DNA of 64,000 nucleotides from Chryseobacterium sp. W4I1 (GCF_030816115.1 NZ_JAUSXQ010000001.1:3577001-3641000), one strand, 5' to 3'. Positions 17,923-26,753 are shown, numbered from the stretch's first letter. The notes: generated by a model not told the origin, from the sequence alone. Numbers and translations are program-made.

Positions 17923-18231
17923 ATGTTAACAGACAATAAAATGCTAGAAATAGCTAATAAGTATATAAAGCAAATTGGGCAAAGAATAAATATTGAACTT
18001 GAAATTCCTAGCGAATTTATTAAGAAAAGTTATGGAAATGTTTATGATTATGTCGCCAAAGATTCTACAAAACATCGTTTAGCAGGCAATGGCCCATTCC
18101 TTGTAAGAAATGACACTGGTATAGTCATTCAGTTTGGAACCTCTGACGAAGTAGAGTATTATTTAAATGGGTATGAAGATGGCACATGGAAACCCAGCAT
18201 TCATGGAGTTTGGGATCCTAATCAAAATTAA
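17923..18231 (+). CDS. Imm35/YrhB-like immunity protein, type A copy 1
   Basis: A 102-residue soluble protein beginning MLTDNKMLEIANKYIKQIG, with a conserved core NGPFLVRNDTGIVIQFGTS, VEYYLNGYEDGTW and IHGVWDP. This fits the Imm35/YrhB pattern (N-terminal helix, then PFLV..KTG..VFGT..YI..YE). It begins 13 bases after the toxin stop, the position expected for the cognate antidote. Its second half is nearly identical to that of the gene at 18659-18970, showing recent duplication. Confidence 0.75.
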   Translation: MLTDNKMLEIANKYIKQIGQRINIELEIPSEFIKKSYGNVYDYVAKDSTKHRLAGNGPFLVRNDTGIVIQFGTSDEVEYYLNGYEDGTWKPSIHGVWDPNQN

Positions 18232-18248
18232 TGTTCATAAAAATCCAC

Positions 18249-18554
18249 ATGTTAACAGAACAACAAGTTATAGAAATCGCAAAAAATTACGTAAAGAAAA
18301 GAGAAGAGTAGATTAGACCTTGTCATTTTAGATAACGAAGCAATAAAAAAGCCTTATGGTATTATATTTTTCTACATAATGATGCTAGAAATGATGATGC
18401 TAATACTTTACTTGGGAATGCCCCTTTCTTGGTAGAAAACAAAACAAGAAATATTGTAGTATTTGGAACCAGTAAGTCTGAAGAATGTTACATACAAGAG
18501 TATTAAGCAGGAAGATTTACTAACACATTAGGATTTAACAGTAGCCTGGAATAA
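18249..18554 (+). pseudogene. decayed Imm35/YrhB-like immunity gene, type B
   Basis: It starts like its neighbours (MLTEQQVIEIAKNYVKK) but reaches TAG after 20 codons at 18309. Homologous sequence continues in other frames: LDLVILDNEAIKKPYGIIFFY, then NAPFLVENKTRNIVVFGTS, then CYIQEY followed by an in-frame TAA and AGRF. At least two frame changes and one extra stop are needed to rebuild it. It most resembles the type B gene at 19007-19324 (PFLVENKTGKIIVFGT, YYVQEYEAGRW). Not translated as a whole. Confidence 0.85.
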
Positions 18555-18560
18555 TTAATT

Positions 18561-18582
18561 AACCACCTTCGGGTGGTTTTCG
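18561..18582 (+). terminator. Rho-independent terminator inside the immunity array
   Basis: AACCACC-TTCG-GGTGGTTTT: a 6-7 bp stem with a UUCG-type tetraloop, 6 bases after the decayed gene. It would separate the first immunity pair from the second. Confidence 0.75.
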
Positions 18583-18658
18583 TATTTTTAACAAATAGAG
18601 TATTATTGCTAGATAAATAAGACACGAGTTCTATTGATAAGCCATATAATAAATTAAT

Positions 18659-18970
18659 ATGTTAACAGAAATAGGAATGCTAGAAATGGCAAAAAAATAC
18701 ATAAAATTAAACGAAGAAGAAATAAATATAGAATTGATTATTGTTGAACAACTTACAATAAATAAGCCTTATGAAAATATCTATTCTTATGGACCAAAAG
18801 ACTCTACAAAATATCGTTTAGCAGGTAATGGCCCGTTTCTCGTAAAAAATGATACTGGTTTAGTCATTCAGTTTGGAACATCAGACGATGTAGAGTATTA
18901 TTTAAATGGATATGAAGATGGCACATGGAAACCCAGCATTCATGGACTTTGGGATCCTAAACAGAATTAA
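18659..18970 (+). CDS. Imm35/YrhB-like immunity protein, type A copy 2
   Basis: A 103-residue protein starting MLTEIGMLEMAKKYIKLNEE. Residues from about 43 on (DSTKYRLAGNGPFLVKNDTG, VIQFGTSDD, YYLNGYEDGTWKPSIHG) are almost the same as in the first immunity gene, while the N-terminal helix and linker differ much more. This could reflect selection on the toxin-contacting part or gene conversion of the 3' half. It lies between two terminators together with the next gene. Confidence 0.75.
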   Translation: MLTEIGMLEMAKKYIKLNEEEINIELIIVEQLTINKPYENIYSYGPKDSTKYRLAGNGPFLVKNDTGLVIQFGTSDDVEYYLNGYEDGTWKPSIHGLWDPKQN

Positions 18971-19006
18971 TATCAGCTTCACTTTCGTATTAAAATAAAA
19001 ATCTAC

Positions 19007-19324
19007 ATGTTAACAGAACAAGAAGTAATAGAAACCGCAAAAGACTATATAAAAAAATTAAGTCAAAAATGGGAAATAGAACTTACTATTGCCGAAGAAC
19101 GTTCAGTTCGAAAAGAGTATGGTATCATATTTTATTTTAACTCGAAAAAGTTTGTAGAAGACAAAATTGAAAGAAAAAAGTTAATAGGATGCTCACCGTT
19201 CTTGGTAGAAAATAAAACTGGTAAAATTATAGTGTTCGGAACAAATAGATCTATTGACTACTATGTTCAAGAATACGAAGCAGGTAGATGGCTAGATATA
19301 ACAAAACTCAGTGACTTAGAATAA
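19007..19324 (+). CDS. Imm35/YrhB-like immunity protein, type B copy 2
   Basis: A 105-residue protein starting MLTEQEVIETAKDYIKKLSQ, with the family core GCSPFLVENKTGKIIVFGTN and YYVQEYEAGRW. It is more diverged from the two type A proteins and pairs with the decayed gene at 18249-18554. The 5' region ACATGTTAACAGAACAA is shared with that pseudogene, which supports duplication of a two-gene A-B unit. It may neutralise a different toxin variant than the one encoded here. Confidence 0.75.
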   Translation: MLTEQEVIETAKDYIKKLSQKWEIELTIAEERSVRKEYGIIFYFNSKKFVEDKIERKKLIGCSPFLVENKTGKIIVFGTNRSIDYYVQEYEAGRWLDITKLSDLE

Positions 19325-19329
19325 TTCAC

Positions 19330-19364
19330 GAGGCTGCCCAAACTTTTTGGGCAGCCTCTTTTTA
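19330..19364 (+). terminator. strong Rho-independent terminator ending the immunity array
   Basis: GAGGCTGCCCA (19330-19340) pairs perfectly with TGGGCAGCCTC (19348-19358), followed by TTTTTAT. Confidence 0.9.
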
Positions 19365-19663
19365 TGCTGATTTTGTCTCGTACCCCTATACAGGAGGAGT
19401 ATATAAATATCCGAATCTCAGAAGGTGTTTCCGACTTTTCGGACACACCCTTTTTATAAAATAATATAGCTTCAATTTCATGCTCAAAACACCCAGAAAA
19501 ATTCACTTATTGACGATTCACTTTTCACTTTTCTCAACTTTTCCATTTATATTTCTGAAATTGAACTTTTTAATAGATATAAGCTAAATAAAACATATAT
19601 TATAAACCGGTAAATTTTAGTAAATTTGCCAACTTAATTAATCAACGATATTGATATATTACA
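19365..19663. other. gene-free spacer between immunity array and ileS
   Basis: About 300 bases with no credible gene. It holds a second hairpin-T-tract (19422-19456) and, close to ileS, a TAAATTTG element at 19621-19628 that fits the -7 promoter consensus but lacks a TTG at -33. The second terminator without its own gene suggests that an additional immunity or toxin cassette was once present. Confidence 0.5.
19422..19456 (+). terminator. second Rho-independent terminator, no gene in front
   Basis: AAGGTGTTTCCGA pairs imperfectly with TCGGACACACC, followed by CTTTTTAT. It stands alone about 60 bases after the first terminator. Confidence 0.7.
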
Positions 19664-22600
19664 ATGAGCCAATTTAAAGAATACAAAAACCTCAACCTTA
19701 TTGACGTAGCAGAGAATGTAGCAGAATTCTGGAAGCAGAATAAAACTTTCAATAAGAGTGTTGAGATTCGTGAGGGGAAACCTGAGTTTGTTTTTTATGA
19801 AGGTCCGCCTTCAGCAAACGGTATGCCCGGAATTCACCACGTTATGGCTAGAGCATTAAAGGATATTTTCTGTCGTTATCAGACTCAGAACGGGAAACAG
19901 GTTTTCCGTAAAGCGGGTTGGGATACACACGGACTTCCTGTGGAACTAGGCGTAGAAAAAGAATTAGGAATCACTAAAGAAGATATTGGCAAAAAAATTT
20001 CAATTGAAGATTATAACCAGGCTTGTCGTGAAGCGGTCATGCGTTACACAGACGTTTGGAACAACCTAACTGAGAAAATCGGATACTGGGTTGATCTTGA
20101 GGATCCGTATATCACGTATAAGTCAAAATATATGGAAACCGTTTGGTGGTTGCTGAAACAATTGTATGATAAAGGATTATTGTACAAAGGCTACACCATC
20201 CAGCCTTATTCCCCGAAAGCAGGAACCGGGCTTTCTTCTCATGAAGTAAACCAGCCGGGAGCTTACCGTGATGTTTCTGATACAACTATTGTAGCCCAAT
20301 TTAAAACATTACCGGAAACATTACCTTCATTCTTACAAGGTTTTGGAGATGTATATTTCTTAGCCTGGACGACAACTCCCTGGACTTTACCTTCAAACAC
20401 GGCTTTGACTGTTGGACCAAAAATCGATTATGTTTTAGTAAAAACTTTCAATCAGTATACTTTTGAGCCGATCAATATTGTTTTGGCTAAACCTTTGGTT
20501 GGAAAGCAATTCGGGAAGAAATTTGCAGAAGGAACAGATGAAGATTTCGCCAACTACACTTCAGAAGCCAAAGTTATCCCTTATAAAATCCTTGCAGAAT
20601 TTAAAGGCGCTGATTTGGTTGGAATTAAATATGAGCAGCTATTACCTTATGCCTTACCGTATCAAAATCCGGAAAATGCTTTCAGAGTCATTTCAGGTGA
20701 CTTCGTAACGACAGAAGACGGAACAGGTATTGTTCACACAGCACCAACTTTTGGAGCTGATGATGCGAAAGTGGCTAAAGAAGCGACTCCTGAAGTTCCG
20801 CCAATGTTGGTTTTAAACGAAAATGGAAATCCGGTTCCATTGGTAGATTTACAGGGTAAGTTTACAGCACATATGGGAGATTTTGCAGGTAAGTATGTAA
20901 AAAATGAATACTACGATGCAGGAACAGCACCGGAAAAATCCGTTGATGTAGAAATTGCCATCCGTTTAAAAAGAAGAAAATAAAGCTTTTAAAGTTGAAA
21001 AATATGTTCACTCTTATCCACACAGCTGGAGAACAGATGAGCCGTTATTATATTATCCGTTGGATTCCTGGTTTGTAAAAATGAGTTCTGTAAAAGACAG
21101 ACTTGTTAATTTAAACAAAGAGATCAACTGGAAACCGAAATCTACAGGAGAAGGACGTTTCGCCAACTGGCTGGAAAACGTGAACGACTGGAATTTATCC
21201 CGTTCAAGATATTGGGGAATTCCTTTACCAATCTGGAGAACTGAAGATTTAAAAGAAGAAATTATTATCGGTTCTGTTGAAGAATTGTACAATGAGATTG
21301 AAAAATCTGTTGCAGCAGGATTCATGAAAGAAAATCCATTCAAAGGTTTTGTGATCGGAAATATGTCTGAGCAGAATTATGCTTTGGTTGATTTACACAA
21401 GAACATCGTTGACCAGGTTATTTTAGTTTCAGCTTCAGGAAAACCAATGAATCGTGAAAGCGATCTGATCGATGTTTGGTTCGATTCAGGTTCGATGCCT
21501 TACGCGCAGCTACATTATCCTTTTGAAAATAAAGAATTAATTGACAATAAGAAAGCATTCCCTGCAGATTTCATTGCAGAAGGTGTTGACCAGACCCGTG
21601 GTTGGTTCTACACACTTCATGCCATCGGAACAGCAGTTTTTGATTCTGTTGCCTATAAAAATGTAATGAGTAACGGACTTGTTTTGGATAAAAACGGTCA
21701 GAAAATGTCAAAACGTCTGGGTAACGGAATTGATCCGTTTGAAACTTTAGCGGTTTACGGGCCGGATGCTACCCGTTGGTACATGATCTCCAATGCCAAT
21801 CCTTGGGAGAACCTGAAATTTGATATCGAAGGAATAGATGAAGTAAGAAGAAAGTTCTTCGGAACACTTTATAATACCTATTCATTCTTTGCATTATATG
21901 CGAATGTTGACGGATTCAACTATTCTGAAAAAGATATTGAAAACCGTCCGGAAATTGACCGCTGGATTTTGTCAGAACTTAATCTTTTAATCAAAGAAGT
22001 AAAAGCATTCTATGAAGATTACGAACCGACAAGAGTGGCCAGATCCATCAGCAATTTCGTGAATGACAACTTAAGCAACTGGTACGTAAGGCTATGCAGA
22101 AGACGTTTCTGGAAAGGAGATTATTCTGATGACAAGATTTCTGCTTACCAGACTTTATATACCTGTCTTGAAACTGTTGCTAAATTATCAGCTCCTATTG
22201 CTCCGTTTTTTATGGATCAGTTGTATCAGGATTTAAATAAAGTAACAGGAAAGGAAAATGCTGAATCTATTCACCTGACAGATTTCCCTGTTGCAGACGA
22301 AAGCCTGATTGATCAGGATCTTGTAGAAAAAACGCATTTAGCACAGAACATTACCAGTATGGTTTTCTCTCTTAGAAAGAAAGAAAACGTGAAAGTTCGC
22401 CAGCCACTACAGAAAGTATTAGTTCCTGTTCTGGATGCTAAAACGGAAAAACAACTGCTAGCAGTAGCAGAGCTCATTAAGCAGGAAGTAAATGTTAAAG
22501 AATTACAACTCATCAATGCCGAAGAAGCGTCTCATTTAATTGTAAAACAGATCAAACCGAACTTCAAAGCGCTGGGCCCTAAATTAGGGAAAGACATGAA

Positions 22601-23051
22601 AACGGTAGGCGGAGAAATCGCAGGTCTGGATACAGAACAAATTGCGGCTCTTGAAAAAGAGGGTAAATTAGATATTCAGGGGTACGAAATTACGCTGGAT
22701 GATGTGGAAATCTCCACAAAAGATATCCCGGGATGGACCGTAACTTCTGACGGAAAAACAACTGTGGCATTAGATTTGACGTTAACAGAAGAATTAAAAT
22801 CTGAGGGTATCGCAAGAGAGTTCATCAACAGAATTCAGAACCTGCGAAAAGAGAAGGACTTTGAACTGACAGACAGGATAAAAATCTCCATTGAAGAAAA
22901 TTCACCTTTCATTGAAGATGTTAAGAAAAATGAAGAATATATTTCATCCGAGGTCTTGTCAAATAAAATAGAAATTGTATCTTCACTTTCAAATTTTAAC
23001 GAAATCGAAATAGATGAGGTTAATTTTAAGATAAATGTCGAAAAAAATTAA
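19664..23051 (+). pseudogene. ileS: isoleucyl-tRNA synthetase, reading frame broken by a one-base indel
   Basis: Charges tRNA-Ile. Both parts are well conserved: 19664-20983 holds the ATP-binding GMPGIHHVMARALKD (HIGH equivalent), WDTHGLPVELG and the editing domain with TAPTFGADD; 20973-23051 holds the KMSKS loop (GQKMSKRLGNG) and anticodon-binding part. The layout is that of the eukaryote-like type 2 enzyme, about 1129 residues if whole. The first frame ends at TAA 20981-20983 after RLKRRK; removing one A from the A5 run at 20968-20972 gives RLKEENKAFKVEKYVHSYPHSW and joins both halves perfectly. Because the enzyme is essential and nothing else is decayed, a sequencing or assembly error is the likeliest reason; a true lesion backed by a second ileS is possible. 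Confidence 0.9.
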
Positions 23052-23110
23052 CATATAGTTATTGTATTTCAAATTCCATTTCATAATTTTATTAAAAAAG
23101 AGAAAAGAAT

Positions 23111-23491
23111 ATGTCAGACGAAAGAGTTAGGTACAGCGATGCTGATTTACAGGAATTTAAGGCTATTATAAAAGAAAAAATAGAGAAAGCAGAAAAAGAT
23201 CTTCAGCTGATCAGAGAAAGTTTCATCAATGACCAGAACAATGGTACAGATGATACCTCTCCTACCTTCAAAGCTTTTGAAGAAGGGGCAGAAACACTGA
23301 GCAAAGAACAGAATTCTATATTGGCTGGACGTCAGGAAAAATTCGTTCGTGATCTTAAAAATGCTTTGATCAGAATTGAGAATAAGACGTATGGTGTTTG
23401 CAGAGTAACAGGGAAACTGATTCCTAAGGAAAGACTTTTAGCCGTTCCTCATGCTACGCTGAGCATCGAAGCGAAAAATATGCAGAAATAA
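23111..23491 (+). CDS. TraR/DksA family protein with degenerate zinc finger
   Basis: A 126-residue DksA/TraR-like protein: long N-terminal helices (about 8-60) and the C-terminal finger region YGVCRVTGKLIPKERLLAVP. Only one of the four zinc cysteines remains (Cys in VCRVTG), as is usual for this Bacteroidota subgroup, so metal is probably not bound. Members act on RNA polymerase with ppGpp in other bacteria; activity here is inferred. It follows ileS by 59 bases and precedes lspA, a common flavobacterial gene order. Confidence 0.85.
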   Translation: MSDERVRYSDADLQEFKAIIKEKIEKAEKDLQLIRESFINDQNNGTDDTSPTFKAFEEGAETLSKEQNSILAGRQEKFVRDLKNALIRIENKTYGVCRVTGKLIPKERLLAVPHATLSIEAKNMQK

Positions 23492-23517
23492 ACCGTAAGG
23501 TTTGTAAAAATAATGTT

Positions 23518-23561
23518 GGGTTTATACGGTATTCATGAATACTTTATAAACCTAATTTTTA
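23518..23561 (+). terminator. possible terminator after the DksA-like gene
   Basis: GGGTTTATA pairs with TATAAACC around an inner self-complementary GTATTCATGAATAC, followed by TAATTTTT. It could reduce rather than stop transcription into the next small genes. Confidence 0.5.
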
Positions 23562-23571
23562 ATGTATACCC

Positions 23572-23817
23572 ATGAGCGGAGTATTAATTTTAGTGGTAAT
23601 TGTGGCTGCAGTTTTGCTGTTTTTCAACAGGGCATGGATTAAAAACAGATTCTTTCCCAATCAACAGAAGAACTATACCATTGATGATCAGTTTAATTCT
23701 GATAAGCGCGAAAGGGAGAAAGAAATCGACAGACTTTTGAGTAAGATGGGCAAAAACGGGATCAATGACCTGTCTGCAAAAGACAGAAAGCGACTCGATG
23801 AACTGTCCAAAATGTAA
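23572..23817 (+). CDS. small membrane-anchored protein, DUF6576-like
   Basis: An 81-residue protein with one N-terminal membrane helix (about 3-20) followed by a basic, charged tail. The C-terminal REREKEIDRLLSKMGKNGIN, DLSAKDRKRLDELS is the motif seen in DUF6576 tails of flavobacterial proteins such as rhomboids. Function unknown. It sits between the DksA-like gene and lspA on the same strand. Confidence 0.65.
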   Translation: MSGVLILVVIVAAVLLFFNRAWIKNRFFPNQQKNYTIDDQFNSDKREREKEIDRLLSKMGKNGINDLSAKDRKRLDELSKM

Positions 23818-23838
23818 CATTTTAAAATAGATAAGAAA

Positions 23839-24024
23839 ATGGAATCTATCATAGTACATCCTAAAAACCCTATGGAACTGAGTGCACTGAAAAGTGTTTT
23901 AAAAGAAATGAACATCAGATATGAAAGGGCTCAGACCAAAAACACGTTCCATACAGAAAAGGTAGCGAAGAAAATTTTTGATAAGAAAAATCCGGAGAAA
24001 CCTTCTAAACCAAAAGGATTGTAA
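23839..24024 (+). CDS. small DUF2683-family protein
   Basis: A 61-residue protein. The N-terminal ESIIVHPKNPMELSALKSVL and LKEMNIRYE fit DUF2683, a short beta-alpha unit found in Bacteroidota, sometimes thought to be an antitoxin-like or regulatory fragment. The C-terminus is lysine- and proline-rich. Its stop overlaps the lspA start (TAATG), so the two are coupled. Confidence 0.7.
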   Translation: MESIIVHPKNPMELSALKSVLKEMNIRYERAQTKNTFHTEKVAKKIFDKKNPEKPSKPKGL

Positions 24025-24662
24025 TGAAAAAGATCTTAGCTATAACATTTCTGGTATTGTTAATTGATCAGGCTTCAAAGATTTACATCAAAACCCATTT
24101 CAACCTGGACGACAGCATCAACGTTCTTCCAGGGTTTAAACTGACTTTCGTAGAAAATCCGGGAATGGCTTACGGGCTGCATTTCGGAGGCATCATCGGG
24201 AAATATTTTCTGGTGATCCTGAGGCTTTTTCTGATCGGGGGAATGGTTTATATGTTTAAAAAATGGCTAAAGCAGGGAGCATCCAATTATCTTCTGATTC
24301 CAATGGCTGTTATTTTTGCCGGGGCTATCGGAAATATCATCGACGGTATGTTCTACGGATTGATATTTGACAGCGGAACGGTTTATGACCAAAGTATCGA
24401 CCGATGGATCGGATATGGTGGAGTTTCAAAGTTTGTTCCTGTAGGACAGGGTTACTCAGCTTTTATGAAAGGCTGCGTAGTAGATATGCTTCATTTTCCT
24501 TTGGTAGACTGGTATGTCCCAGATAATATCCCTTTGATTGGAGGAAAACATATTGAATTCTTCAAATATATCTTCAATGTAGCAGATTCTGCTATTACGG
24601 TAGGTGCTGCCTTGTTACTAATCTTCAGAAAAAAAGCTTTCCCGAACGGACTTGAGTTTTAA
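24024..24662 (+). CDS. lspA: lipoprotein signal peptidase II
   Basis: A 212-residue integral membrane aspartic protease that removes signal peptides from prolipoproteins. The four membrane segments and signatures are present: NPGMAYG (45-51), GAIGNIIDGMFYG with catalytic Asp107, and FNVADSAITVG with catalytic Asp188. It is longer than the E. coli protein because of a loop at about 115-180, common in Bacteroidota. The start overlaps the preceding stop codon. Confidence 0.95.
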   Translation: MKKILAITFLVLLIDQASKIYIKTHFNLDDSINVLPGFKLTFVENPGMAYGLHFGGIIGKYFLVILRLFLIGGMVYMFKKWLKQGASNYLLIPMAVIFAGAIGNIIDGMFYGLIFDSGTVYDQSIDRWIGYGGVSKFVPVGQGYSAFMKGCVVDMLHFPLVDWYVPDNIPLIGGKHIEFFKYIFNVADSAITVGAALLLIFRKKAFPNGLEF

Positions 24663-24677
24663 AAAACAGTATTCCGG

Positions 24678-25322
24678 ATGAAAAAAGTAATTAAAAATAT
24701 TTTTAAATTTTTCCTGCTGCTTCTTGCGGTGGGAATTATTTTTATAGCCTGGGCCAACTACAGCATCAGGAAAGAAAGTAATGCCTTTGTTTCATACCGC
24801 ATTGCCGATATTCCGGAAACCAAAACAGCTTTACTCCTTGGAACCGGAAAAAATTTGAGCAACGGTATGCCCAATGCCTATTTTTACAACAGAATACAGG
24901 CTGCCATCGATCTTTATAAGAGCGGAAAGATACAATACATCATTGTAAGCGGCGACAACAGTACCAAAGATTATAATGAACCTGAAGATATGCAGCTTGC
25001 CCTGATGAAGTATGGCATTCCTAAGGAGAGGATCGTGCTGGACCATGCGGGATTCAGAACACTGGATTCTGTAATCCGGGCTAAAGAGATCTTCGGACAG
25101 AATAAGCTTGTAATTATTTCTCAGAAATTTCATAACGAAAGAGCGGTCTTTCTCGCCAGAAAAAATAGGATGGAAGCTTATGGATACAATGCCAATGATG
25201 TGAATAAATATGCTGGTTTAAAGACGAACCTGAGAGAATATCTTGCAAAAACAAAAGTGTATTGGGATCTTCTTTTTGGGGTTCAGCCAAAATTTGGAGG
25301 AGAAAAGATTATCATTCCTTAA
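24678..25322 (+). CDS. SanA/YdcF-like DUF218 membrane protein
   Basis: A 214-residue protein with one N-terminal membrane helix (about 7-26) and a DUF218 domain: ALLLGTGKNLSNGMPNAYF, IQYIIVSGDNS, YGIPKERIVLDHAGFRTLDS and KLVIISQKFHNERA. The SanA subgroup is linked to envelope barrier function and vancomycin exclusion in enterobacteria; biochemical activity is unknown. It starts 15 bases after lspA, so it is probably the last gene of the ileS-lspA cluster. Confidence 0.82.
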   Translation: MKKVIKNIFKFFLLLLAVGIIFIAWANYSIRKESNAFVSYRIADIPETKTALLLGTGKNLSNGMPNAYFYNRIQAAIDLYKSGKIQYIIVSGDNSTKDYNEPEDMQLALMKYGIPKERIVLDHAGFRTLDSVIRAKEIFGQNKLVIISQKFHNERAVFLARKNRMEAYGYNANDVNKYAGLKTNLREYLAKTKVYWDLLFGVQPKFGGEKIIIP

Positions 25323-25344
25323 TTTTCCCTCTTACTGATTTTTT

Positions 25345-25500
25345 TTTAACGCAAAATTTAAATCTAATAAAATTTCAAGTGGGAAAGAAGAATCACCAAG
25401 CTGGTTTGATGAAGCTCTGTTTTCAAGTTTAGCGCAGCAAATTTATTGCCTTTGCTTTTCTTAAATAATAGGTTTGAAAATAAAATCTTTGCGTTTAAAT
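25345..25500. repeat. possible degenerate intergenic inverted-repeat element
   Basis: The 280-base gap before trpS has inverted ends TTTAACGCAAA (25345-25355) and TTTGCGTTTAAAT (25488-25500) enclosing AT-rich sequence without a gene. It may be a worn member of a dispersed intergenic repeat family. Confidence 0.35.
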
Positions 25501-25565
25501 TAATTTTTAAATAAAGAGAAAACACAATCATCTGTGAAAAGCCGTGCAATCAGTGGGAAAATAAT

Positions 25566-25573
25566 TAAATTTG
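25566..25573 (+). promoter_or_regulatory. predicted -7 promoter element of trpS
   Basis: TAAATTTG matches TAnnTTTG exactly, 32 bases before the trpS ATG. No matching TTG at -33. Confidence 0.45.
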
Positions 25574-25605
25574 CAATTCAATAATTTTATAAATAATTTA
25601 AACAA

Positions 25606-26574
25606 ATGTCAAGAATTCTTACCGGCATTCAAGCCACCGGAACACCCCATCTTGGAAATCTGCTGGGGGCAATCATTCCTGCTATTGAACTTTCCAAGCA
25701 GGAAGGAAATGAATCATTTTTATTCATCGCCAACCTTCATTCTCTTACTCAGATTAAGGATGCGAAAGAACTGAAACAAAATACCTACGAGATCGCTGCG
25801 GCTTGGCTTGCTTGTGGGCTGGATACTGAAAAAACATATTTTTATAGACAGAGTGATATCCCTGAAACCTGTGAACTATCTTGGCATTTATCATGTTTTT
25901 TTCCTTATCAAAGATTAACGCTTGCCCATTCATTTAAGGATAAGGCAGACCGTCTTCAGGACGTGAATGCCGGGCTGTTCACTTACCCTATTCTGATGGC
26001 TGCAGATATTTTACTGTATGATGCAGAGGTCGTTCCTGTAGGTAAAGACCAGCTTCAGCATCTTGAGATTGCCCGTGATGTAGCATCAAGGTTCAACAAT
26101 CAGATGGGAGAAGTTTTCGTACTTCCACAGTCTGAGCTTCAGGAAGACACAAAATATGTTCCCGGAACTGATGGCCGTAAAATGTCTAAATCAATGGGTA
26201 ATATCATCAATATCTTCCTTCCCGAGAAAGAACTGAAAAAACAGGTGATGAGTATAGAAACCGATTCTAAAGCTCTGGAGGAACCTAAAGATCCTAAAAC
26301 AGATAAGGTTTTTGCAATATATGAACTGATCGCAACATCTGAACAAACGGAAGAATTAAGATCTAAATACCTGGCTGGAAATTTCGGTTACGGACACGCT
26401 AAATTAGAGCTGTTAAATCTGATCTTAACCCGTTTTGCAAAAGAAAGAGAACTGTTCGCTTATTATATGAACAATCTTGATGAACTGGAAGCAAAACTTC
26501 AGGAAGGTGCTGCAAAAACAAGAGTAGTGGCAACATCTACCATGAAAAGAGTAAGAACAAGCTTAGGAATTTAA
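25606..26574 (+). CDS. trpS: tryptophanyl-tRNA synthetase
   Basis: A 322-residue class I synthetase of the usual bacterial length. GIQATGTPHLGNLLGAI at residues 6-22 contains the HIGH-equivalent (PHLGN), and GRKMSKSMGN is the KMSKS loop. LMAADILLYDAEVVPVGKDQ is the typical tryptophan-pocket region. Monocistronic: it has its own promoter element and is followed by a strong hairpin. Confidence 0.96.
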   Translation: MSRILTGIQATGTPHLGNLLGAIIPAIELSKQEGNESFLFIANLHSLTQIKDAKELKQNTYEIAAAWLACGLDTEKTYFYRQSDIPETCELSWHLSCFFPYQRLTLAHSFKDKADRLQDVNAGLFTYPILMAADILLYDAEVVPVGKDQLQHLEIARDVASRFNNQMGEVFVLPQSELQEDTKYVPGTDGRKMSKSMGNIINIFLPEKELKKQVMSIETDSKALEEPKDPKTDKVFAIYELIATSEQTEELRSKYLAGNFGYGHAKLELLNLILTRFAKERELFAYYMNNLDELEAKLQEGAAKTRVVATSTMKRVRTSLGI

Positions 26575-26584
26575 TTTTTCCTTT

Positions 26585-26630
26585 CCAATAATAAGAAAGC
26601 CTTTCAGTTTGAAGGCTTTCTTATTATTGG
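26585..26630. terminator. long perfect hairpin terminator after trpS
   Basis: CCAATAATAAGAAAGCCTT and its complement AAGGCTTTCTTATTATTGG form a 19 bp stem with a short loop. Although the T-tract is interrupted, stem length and position between two convergent genes suggest termination from both sides. Confidence 0.8.
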
Positions 26631-26753
26631 TCATTTCTCATATCATCTCAATGAATGCTTTGTGAAACATTTTTATTTTTTCCCTTTCTGATGATCAGTC
26701 TTATTAGATTTTATCATTATTTCTACCGGTTCACTGTAATTCTTAAGAATATC

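Noticed and set aside
19267..19506. 79-codon minus-strand frame across the immunity-array terminators
   Set aside because: It spans two strong plus-strand hairpins and the end of an immunity gene; the peptide reflects hairpin sequence.
20960..20983. Programmed -1 frameshift at the T TTA AAA heptamer in ileS
   Set aside because: The heptamer is in the right phase for a -1 shift, but the downstream half needs a +1 (or -2) change, so classical -1 slippage cannot join the halves.
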